Shown here one piece after another: positions 14,389-19,230 of a DNA stretch of 19,230 nucleotides. This stretch comes from Clostridiaceae bacterium. GTDB lineage: Bacteria > Bacillota > Clostridia > Oscillospirales > Acutalibacteraceae. A model generated the notes under the pieces. That model was not told where the DNA came from. It saw nothing but the letters and a program-made list of their open reading frames with translations, and did no database searches. The translations under genes and the position numbers were made by a program. Within the stretch, counting starts at the first letter, position 1. The number at the start of each line of letters is the position of its first letter. Where the stretch lies: the NCBI GenBank assembly GCA_016292455.1, contig JAEDIL010000025.1, positions 1 to 19,230 on the forward strand, read 5' to 3'.

Positions 14389-14479
14389 GATTTGTTGCCG
14401 ATGCTGCTGCAACTTTTCTTAATCGGTAGCCGGAGGTGTTGGGAAGTGGAAATTTTTTCTCCTATCTTTTCTGTTCATG

Positions 14480-14507
14480 TTGACAAATTCCGACGGAATG
14501 GTAAAAT
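14480..14507 (+). promoter_or_regulatory. Promoter of the ATP-grasp gene, with an inverted repeat in the spacer
   Basis: TTGACA (14480-14485), a 16-base spacer and TAAAAT (14502-14507). ATTCCGACGGAAT (14487-14499) in the spacer is symmetrical around GAC and could bind a regulator. Confidence 0.72.
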
Positions 14508-14552
14508 CAACATAAGGCAAAAATAAGTATAAAGTGTATGAAGAGGTACAGT

Positions 14553-15572
14553 ATGAGCAGTTTTTCAAATTTCACCGCAAGAGTAAAATCCATGAGCTTC
14601 AGGCGCATGAATATGTATATCCGTCAGATTCACGAAACCTACGGCGCCAACCGCCTTGCAACGGCGGTCGATATGTGCCTTTGCGCCGCAAAAAGGGGAG
14701 TGGGCTATCTTGACTACACCGTTTTCGGCTTTGCAAAGGTCAAGGGCGAAAAGCGCGACACCTTTTTGACCTACAACAAAAACATTGCGCTTTCTTCAAC
14801 TGCGAATGATCCGGAGTACACGCCGTTTTTCAAGGACAAGCTCAAATTTGACGAGGCTTTTTCGGATTTCATCGGCCGCGAGTGGCTGAATCTTGAAAAA
14901 GCAGATGAAGCTGAATTTTCCGCTTTCTGCAAAAAGCACGGAGTGGTTTTTGCGAAGTATCCGCGCTCTTTCGGCGGTCAGCAGATTGAAAAGATTGAAA
15001 CAGACGAAAGCACCGATTTTTCCGCTCTGTACACCCGACTGAAAGAAAACGGACAGGTGCTCATTGAAGAAAGAATCAAACAGCACCCGGTAATGAACGA
15101 GCTTTGCCCAAGCTCCGTAAACTCGGTCAGAATCGTTACTCTGCGCGACAGGAACGGCGTTGTTCATTACCTTTATTCCCTGCTTCGCATCGGCAACGGA
15201 ACAAAGGCGGTTGACAACATAACAAGCGGCGGAATGTATATTCTTCTTGACAAGGACGGCAAGTCCGCTTCAAAGGCATTCTGCGACAAGACCGGGCTTT
15301 TCTATGATACCCATCCGATGACGGGAGTTGATTTGCTGAACTTTGAAGTTCCGCTTCACAGTCAGGCGGTTGAGCTTTGCAGAAAAGGCGCTGATGTAAT
15401 TTCGCAGGTCGGTTACATCGGCTGGGACGCGGCTATCACCGAAAACGGTCCTGTTCTGATTGAGGGTAATGTTCTTCCCGGCTACGACATGTTCCAGAAC
15501 TATAACCTTTCCGGAAAAGACACCGGAATTCTGCCGCTGATTCATTCCCTGCCGGGTTACGAGACTCTCTGA
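14553..15572 (+). CDS. Sugar-transfer-associated ATP-grasp protein
   Basis: The 339-residue cytoplasmic protein resembles the ATP-grasp family linked to sugar transfer (ATPgrasp_ST). These use ATP to ligate a carboxylate to an amine and are often found among polysaccharide genes. Supporting segments are VFAKYPRSFGGQQIEKI, the central QHPVMNELCPSSVNSVRIVT, GGMYILLDKDG, and the C-terminal metal-site region WDAAITENGPVLIEGNVLPG with acidic and Asn residues. I chose ATG 14553 because GAAGAGG lies 6 bases upstream; ATG 14538 has no site. It is a single-gene unit. The substrates are unknown, and no glycosyltransferase cluster surrounds it. Confidence 0.78.
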   Translation: MSSFSNFTARVKSMSFRRMNMYIRQIHETYGANRLATAVDMCLCAAKRGVGYLDYTVFGFAKVKGEKRDTFLTYNKNIALSSTANDPEYTPFFKDKLKFDEAFSDFIGREWLNLEKADEAEFSAFCKKHGVVFAKYPRSFGGQQIEKIETDESTDFSALYTRLKENGQVLIEERIKQHPVMNELCPSSVNSVRIVTLRDRNGVVHYLYSLLRIGNGTKAVDNITSGGMYILLDKDGKSASKAFCDKTGLFYDTHPMTGVDLLNFEVPLHSQAVELCRKGADVISQVGYIGWDAAITENGPVLIEGNVLPGYDMFQNYNLSGKDTGILPLIHSLPGYETL

Positions 15573-15593
15573 ACCTGAAAACACAAATAAAGA

Positions 15594-15633
15594 AAAACCG
15601 CACAGCTTCACGTCAGGAGGTCTGTGCGGTTTT
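15594..15633. terminator. Bidirectional terminator between the ATP-grasp and peptide genes
   Basis: AAAACCGCACAG (15594-15605) and CTGTGCGGTTTT (15622-15633) form a perfect 12-bp stem around a 16-base loop. On the - strand it continues as TTTTTCTTTATTT, a strong T-run. It serves both convergent units. Confidence 0.9.
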
Positions 15634-15651
15634 AGGTTATCGGATCGGGTT

Positions 15652-15771
15652 TCAGATTTTTTCAATGTCATCCTTGTCCTCAACAGCGCCGACGAGACCT
15701 GCGCCGAGTGCGGCGAGGAGCTTATAGATGATTGAATAAAGCTTTTGAAAAAGTGTTGCAGCTGCGCTCAT
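15652..15771 (-). CDS. 39-residue hydrophobic peptide, complete transcription unit
   Basis: A 39-codon frame reads MSAAATLFQKLYSIIYKLLA, then ALGAGLVGAVED, and ends in KDDIEKI. A helix-forming hydrophobic stretch (about 6-30) with two Lys on one face is followed by an acidic tail. It has all marks of a real gene: promoter TTTACA-17-TATAAT upstream, ribosome binding site GAGGAGGG 8 bases before the ATG, and a strong terminator after the stop. It could be a small membrane protein, a toxin-like or signalling peptide, or a leaderless bacteriocin-like peptide. I recognise no family, and no immunity, export or antisense partner is visible. Confidence 0.72.
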   Translation of the reverse strand: MSAAATLFQKLYSIIYKLLAALGAGLVGAVEDKDDIEKI

Positions 15772-15811
15772 GAACAAAGCCCTCCTCATTGATTTTTCTT
15801 TGCTGTATACT

Positions 15812-15840
15812 ATTATATACGTCTGGCTGAGATTTGTAAA
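15812..15840 (-). promoter_or_regulatory. Sigma-A promoter of the 39-residue peptide gene
   Basis: On the - strand: TTTACA (15840-15835), a 17-base spacer and a perfect TATAAT (15817-15812). The leader should be about 35 bases and contains GAGGAGGG (15787-15780). Confidence 0.85.
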
Positions 15841-15904
15841 GAAAAACTTTTAATTTTTTGCGTTTCCGTCCGGCGAAAAAATTGAAAAAATTTTCAAAAA
15901 AGGG

Positions 15905-15933
15905 TTGACAACATCTTGATACCGTGTTAGTAT
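15905..15933 (+). promoter_or_regulatory. Promoter of the amino acid importer operon
   Basis: TTGACA (15905-15910), a 17-base spacer and TAGTAT (15928-15933). The leader of about 85 bases holds one small stem, GCGGC-TTT-GCCGC (15994-16006), and AAAGGAG before the ATG. It is too short for a T-box. Confidence 0.82.
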
Positions 15934-16025
15934 GTTACCACAGTAAAGTGTGAGGCGGAACAAAGCCCCACGAAAAATCAAAAAAAAACAGACGCGGCTT
16001 TGCCGCAGAAAAAGGAGTAGTTATC

Positions 16026-16871
16026 ATGAGCAAAAAAATTATCGCACTCGTTCTCGCCGTTATCGTTGCGGCAATCGGTTTTGTTTTCGTTGCATGCAAC
16101 GGAAATGAAGGAACAGAAACCACCACAGCAGCCGGCGAAAGCCAGACAGAAGCAGCAAAAGAAAGCGACCTTGAATATGTTAAGAGCAAGGGCAAGCTTG
16201 TTGTAGGTATCACCGATTTTGCACCGATGGATTACAAAGAAAAGGGCAGCGACGAATGGATCGGTTTTGACGCAGACCTTGCAAAGGCTTTTGCAAAAGA
16301 ACTCGGCGTTGAAGTTGAATTTGTTGAAATCGTCTGGGACAACAGAATCATTGACCTCAACGGCAAAAACATTGACTGCGTATGGAACGGCATGACTCTC
16401 ACCGAAGACGTCAAGGCTGCAATGGAAACCTCAAAGGCATACTGCAACAACGCTCAGGTTGTTATCATTCCGGCTGACAAGGCTGACTCAATCAAAACTG
16501 TCGAGGATTGCAAGGATCTTGCTTTCGCAGTTGAAAAGGGCTCCGCAGGTATGGAAATGGCAGAAGAAAACAAGTTTAATTTCACAGAGGTTGCAGCTCA
16601 GTCCGACGCACTTTCAGAGGTTGCAAGCGGAACCAGCGACGCCGCAATCATTGACTCCCTCATGGCAGCGGCAATGGTAGGCGAAGGCACAGGTTTCTCA
16701 AAGCTTACCACCACCGACATCAAGCTCAACAGCGAGGAATACGGCGTAGGCTTCCGCAAGGGCTCAGACCTTGCAGCAAAGCTTGACGAATTCTTTGCAA
16801 AGAGCCTTGCAGACGGCTCAATGGAAAAGCTTGCAGAGACCTACGGTGTTCAGGCAGCTCTCATCAAATAA
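16026..16871 (+). CDS. Polar amino acid ABC transporter substrate-binding lipoprotein
   Basis: The 281-residue protein belongs to the family 3 solute-binding proteins (GlnH/HisJ/ArtJ type), which bind an amino acid outside the cell. A lipoprotein signal ends at VAC24. A Thr/Ala/Glu-rich linker runs to about 45. The binding core includes KLVVGITDFAPMDYK, IGFDADLAKAFAKELGVEV, DCVWNGMTLTEDV and the EYGVGFRKGSDL region near the C-terminus, all typical of the family. It is the first gene of a three-gene importer operon. Specificity (for example cystine, glutamine or another polar amino acid) cannot be decided by eye. Confidence 0.92.
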   Translation: MSKKIIALVLAVIVAAIGFVFVACNGNEGTETTTAAGESQTEAAKESDLEYVKSKGKLVVGITDFAPMDYKEKGSDEWIGFDADLAKAFAKELGVEVEFVEIVWDNRIIDLNGKNIDCVWNGMTLTEDVKAAMETSKAYCNNAQVVIIPADKADSIKTVEDCKDLAFAVEKGSAGMEMAEENKFNFTEVAAQSDALSEVASGTSDAAIIDSLMAAAMVGEGTGFSKLTTTDIKLNSEEYGVGFRKGSDLAAKLDEFFAKSLADGSMEKLAETYGVQAALIK

Positions 16872-16892
16872 GAAAAGTTAAACATTCAGGCG

Positions 16893-16922
16893 GACAGGGG
16901 GCTTTTCAAAAAGTCCTCTGTC
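16893..16922 (+). promoter_or_regulatory. Intercistronic hairpin after the binding-protein gene
   Basis: GACAGGGGGCTTTT (16893-16906) and AAAAGTCCTCTGTC (16909-16922) pair over about 13 bases with two G-U pairs and a tiny loop. There is no T-run after it. Such stems usually stabilise the upstream mRNA or cause partial termination, keeping the binding protein in excess over the membrane parts. Confidence 0.75.
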
Positions 16923-16961
16923 AGCTGTCATTATATAAGTTCAGATTACAGGAGTAATAAA

Positions 16962-17654
16962 ATGTTTGATAATTTTGCAACGCAGTTTCCGGTGGTGTTT
17001 GACGCCCTCAATATCGGTTTTTTGCAGACATTGAAGCTGTTTTTCGTCACCCTGGCCGGCGCATTGCCGCTCGGTCTGATAATCTCTTTCGGCTCAATGT
17101 CCCGCTTCAAGCCGCTTTCCGCGCTTGTCAAAACAATTGTGTGGATTGTCAGAGGTTCGCCCTTGATGATTCAGATTATGATTATCTATTACTTCCCCGG
17201 ACTTATTCTGGACAACAACATCTGGGGAACGGGCGAGCAGGGACGTTTCATTGCGTGCAGCGTTGCATTCATTGTGAACTATGCGTGCTATTTTTCCGAA
17301 ATCTACCGCGGCGGAATCCAGGGTGTTCCGAAAGGTCAGCAGGAAGCCGGTCAGGTGCTCGGAATGACAAAGAGCGAAATCTTTTTCAGGGTTACTCTTT
17401 TGCAGATGATCAAGCGCATTGTTCCGCCGATGTCGAACGAAATTATCACTCTTGTCAAGGATACCTCGCTTTCAAGAATAATTGCCCTTCAGGAAATTAT
17501 CTGGGCAGGCTCGGCATTTTTGAAATCTTCGCGCGGAATATCCGGCGAAATCTGGCCGCTGTTCTTCACGGCTGTCTATTACCTTGCTTTCAACGGTCTG
17601 CTTACGGTTCTGTTTGCAAGGCTTGAAAAAAAGCTTGACTATTTCAAAAGCTGA
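16962..17654 (+). CDS. Polar amino acid ABC transporter permease
   Basis: The 230-residue membrane protein of the HisM/GlnP type has about five helices. The cytoplasmic loop EIYRGGIQGVPKGQQEAGQV carries the conserved EAA-like motif that docks the ATPase. The N-terminal half (GFLQTLKLFFVTLAGALPLG) is also typical. CAGGAG precedes the ATG. The stop lies 12 bases before the ATPase gene. As the only permease of the operon it probably forms a homodimer. Confidence 0.93.
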   Translation: MFDNFATQFPVVFDALNIGFLQTLKLFFVTLAGALPLGLIISFGSMSRFKPLSALVKTIVWIVRGSPLMIQIMIIYYFPGLILDNNIWGTGEQGRFIACSVAFIVNYACYFSEIYRGGIQGVPKGQQEAGQVLGMTKSEIFFRVTLLQMIKRIVPPMSNEIITLVKDTSLSRIIALQEIIWAGSAFLKSSRGISGEIWPLFFTAVYYLAFNGLLTVLFARLEKKLDYFKS

Positions 17655-17666
17655 GGAGGGTGCAAA

Positions 17667-18449
17667 ATGGCAATTCTTGAAGTTCAGAACATCTGCAAAT
17701 CATTCGACAACACCGAAGTCCTCAAGGGCGTTTCCTTTGAACTTGAACAGGGCAAGGTGCTTTCAATAATCGGTTCCTCCGGAAGCGGAAAAACAACGCT
17801 TCTGCGCTGCATCAACTTTCTTGAAACGGCAGACGCCGGCAGAATCACCGTTGACGGCGATGTGATTTATGATTCAGAGAATCCGACAAGGATTTCTCAG
17901 AAAGCGCGCAGGGAAAAGCAGCTTAAAATCGGTCTTGTTTTTCAGCAGTTCAACCTTTTTCCGCAATACAACGTGCTTGACAATGTAATGCTCGCCATGA
18001 AGCTGCAGGCAAAGGAGCGCCCCGACTTTAAAAAGAACAAAAAGGCAATCTACGCCGAAATTGAAAAAAAGGCGCTTTCAATTCTGAAAAAAATGGGACT
18101 TTCCGAAAAGACGAAGAACTATCCCTGCGAGCTTTCCGGCGGTCAGCAGCAGCGCGTTTCAATCGCAAGGGCGATGGCGCTCGAACCGAAGATCCTTTTC
18201 TTTGACGAGCCGACGAGCGCTCTTGACCCGGAGCTTACCGGAGAAATTCTCAAGGTTATCCGTGAACTTGCCGAGGAGCACATGACAATGGTTATCGTTA
18301 CCCACGAAATGAACTTTGCAAAAGAGGTTTCGGATAAAATCATTTTCATGGATGACGGCGTCATTGCAGAAGAGGGAGACGCGAAGAGTCTTATTGAAAA
18401 TCCGCAGACGGACAGGCTCAAAGCATTTTTGAGCAAAATTTCGGATTGA
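17667..18449 (+). CDS. Polar amino acid ABC transporter ATP-binding protein
   Basis: The 260-residue ATPase of the GlnQ/HisP type has Walker A GSSGSGKT (36-43), Q-loop VFQQFNLFP (91-99), signature LSGGQQQRVSIARA (156-169), Walker B ILFFDEP (176-182) and switch His213 in VTHEM. A lysine-rich insertion (about 113-135) lengthens it slightly compared with the usual 240-250. GAGGAGGG precedes the ATG. It ends the operon before a large hairpin terminator. Confidence 0.95.
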   Translation: MAILEVQNICKSFDNTEVLKGVSFELEQGKVLSIIGSSGSGKTTLLRCINFLETADAGRITVDGDVIYDSENPTRISQKARREKQLKIGLVFQQFNLFPQYNVLDNVMLAMKLQAKERPDFKKNKKAIYAEIEKKALSILKKMGLSEKTKNYPCELSGGQQQRVSIARAMALEPKILFFDEPTSALDPELTGEILKVIRELAEEHMTMVIVTHEMNFAKEVSDKIIFMDDGVIAEEGDAKSLIENPQTDRLKAFLSKISD

Positions 18450-18465
18450 CGGTCAAAACGCTTAA

Positions 18466-18569
18466 AAGAGTAAAATCATTTTATATTTAAAAGACAAAGA
18501 CTATACTTCACATAGAGCTCCAATTAGCTGCTCATTGCGAAGCATAGTCTTTTTTATGTTTTACTCTTT
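18466..18569. terminator. Nested inverted repeat acting as terminator
   Basis: The inner stem pairs AAAGACTAT-A-CTTC (18496-18509) with GAAG-C-ATAGTCTTT (18539-18552) and is followed by a T-run (to 18555), a good terminator for the importer operon. An outer pair, AAAGAGTAAAA (18466-18476) and TTTTACTCTTT (18559-18569), is also perfect. The whole 104-base element is thus palindromic on two levels, unusual for a simple terminator. Confidence 0.75.
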
Positions 18570-18600
18570 GTTCTGCGCTGAATAAAACAGTCTCATTTTA

Positions 18601-18906
18601 TCATTCCGCTGTGGTTTGTTTCAGCTTGTATACTTCGTTTTCGATGAGGGCCGTCACCTCGTCAACATCAAAAACAAGTCCCTTTGAAAGCAGGAAGCTG
18701 ACGACATAGTCCTTTTTGAGCTTTCCTGAATTTGCCTTGTTCCTGAAAAGCTGTTCTGCTGCCCGGACAGCCGCAGAAAGCCAGAATTCAAGCTTTTCTC
18801 TCTTTTCCGTTGTTATTCTTGAACGGACAAGCGGAATCAGAAAACCGGTCAGCACAGCCGAAATGACGGTGACCGCAATCTCAATAATTACAGTTATATC
18901 TTTCAT
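18601..18906 (-). CDS. Phage holin, LLH family
   Basis: This 101-codon frame (100 residues) has one N-terminal membrane helix (about 5-27) and a soluble tail. The tail has the pattern of LLH-family holins: WLSAAVRAAEQLF, GKLKKDYVVSFLLSKG and a final ALIENEVYKLKQ helix. Holins open the membrane for the endolysin at the end of a phage cycle. ATG 18906 has AAAGGAG 7 bases upstream, whereas the longer frame to 18942 starts inside the preceding gene. It is the last gene of the lysis cassette. Confidence 0.85.
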   Translation of the reverse strand: MKDITVIIEIAVTVISAVLTGFLIPLVRSRITTEKREKLEFWLSAAVRAAEQLFRNKANSGKLKKDYVVSFLLSKGLVFDVDEVTALIENEVYKLKQTTAE

Positions 18907-18919
18907 AAATTTTCTCCTT

Positions 18920-19165
18920 TCATCGGGCAGCCCCGGCTTCAAGGCTGCCTATTCTCCTTTCCAGATCTCTGAAACGTTCTTCAAGCAGCTCCTCTCCCTT
19001 TTCAAGGTCATAGGTGCGCTCAATCACGCCGTTGTGCTTTTCAACCTTTTTTTCAAGCTGTTCAAGGCGGAAGTTTGTCAGCTTGCTCGATGTCAGTATT
19101 CCGCCGAATGTTCCTGAGAGTGTTCCGAGGAGAGCAACGAGCGAAACAATTACGGTGTCGCTCAC
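18920..19165 (-). CDS. XhlA-like phage lysis-associated membrane protein
   Basis: The 81-residue protein has one N-terminal hydrophobic helix (about 4-24, with GTLSGTFGGILTSSK). A charged coiled-coil follows from about 30 (FRLEQLEKKVEKHNGVIERT). This layout and the segment LEKKVEKHN are typical of small XhlA/hemolysin-type proteins coded next to holins in clostridial phages. The start is a GTG that overlaps the endolysin stop (GTGA), with GGGGTG upstream. The holin follows 13 bases after the stop. Confidence 0.82.
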   Translation of the reverse strand: MSDTVIVSLVALLGTLSGTFGGILTSSKLTNFRLEQLEKKVEKHNGVIERTYDLEKGEELLEERFRDLERRIGSLEAGAAR

Positions 19166-19230
19166 TGAATCACCCCGCAGTATTTAAGGCACACCCAGCC
19201 GCTCGGCGTTCTGCCCCATTCTCCGGCAAC
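19162..19230 (-). CDS. Endolysin C-terminus (SH3-like domain), partial
   Basis: The last 22 codons of a leftward gene read VAGEWGRTPSGWVCLKYCGV, then IQ and a stop. The pattern W-G-x-T-x-S-G-W-V-C-L is the hallmark end of bacterial SH3 domains found at the C-terminus of phage amidases and other endolysins. The stop overlaps the next gene's GTG start. The enzyme's catalytic part lies outside the window. Confidence 0.75.
   Translation of the reverse strand, partial: VAGEWGRTPSGWVCLKYCGVIQ

Noticed and set aside
15652..15771. Type I toxin-antitoxin pair for the 39-residue peptide
   Set aside because: No convincing + strand promoter for an antisense RNA was found across the gene, so the toxin label is not supported.
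15934..16025. T-box or amino acid riboswitch before the importer operon
   Set aside because: The leader is under 100 bases with one 5-bp stem; no T-box bulge or terminator/antiterminator pair is seen.
1..19230. tRNA genes, CRISPR arrays or insertion sequences
   Set aside because: No T-loop/acceptor pairs, no regularly spaced repeats and no transposase motifs were noticed on either strand.

Overview
The window looks like chromosome of a gut-type Gram-positive anaerobe of the class Clostridia (Oscillospiraceae/Ruminococcaceae-like). The support is moderate GC content, strong AGGAGG-type ribosome binding sites, many near-consensus sigma-A promoters, Firmicutes-style lipoprotein signals, and an RsmA, GalE and ABC transporter repertoire typical of that class. 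No rRNA, tRNA, CRISPR array or insertion sequence was seen. The right edge enters a phage-type lysis cassette; the rest reads as ordinary chromosome.

Left part (1-3700): a metal (probably zinc) uptake operon on the + strand. The end of an unknown gene is followed by a small Cys/His-motif membrane protein, then znuA, znuC, znuB and a small lipoprotein. The last four are chained by stop/start overlaps and end at a strong terminator.

3700-8600: cell-envelope modification genes. A promoter drives a 44-codon mini-ORF and a membrane acyltransferase-3 gene. This converges on a solitary ECF transporter S component. Next is a leftward MBOAT plus SGNH-hydrolase pair, which probably O-acylates an extracellular glycan. 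Its leader contains a mini-ORF and a possible pseudoknot.

8580-11200: an AT-rich non-coding stretch with repeated TTTTCAACA-like words, then a leftward operon of rsmA (16S rRNA dimethyltransferase) and a membrane sensor-like protein with no kinase domain. The rsmA promoter and the galE promoter lie on top of each other in a palindrome, pointing in opposite directions.

11200-15850: galE, a large secreted alpha/beta hydrolase on the - strand, a sugar-transfer-type ATP-grasp enzyme on the + strand, and a 39-codon hydrophobic peptide gene on the - strand with its own promoter, ribosome binding site and terminator.

15900-18560: a complete polar amino acid ABC importer (binding lipoprotein, permease, ATPase) with its own promoter, an intercistronic hairpin and a nested terminator. 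18601-19230: a leftward endolysin C-terminus, an XhlA-like protein and an LLH-family holin, i.e. the end of a prophage or a phage-derived element.

The least explained items are the 39-aa peptide gene, the mini-ORF/pseudoknot leader of the MBOAT operon, the overlapping rsmA/galE promoters, the TTTTCAACA cluster and the kinase-less sensor. All functional statements rest on reading motifs by eye; no database search was run.
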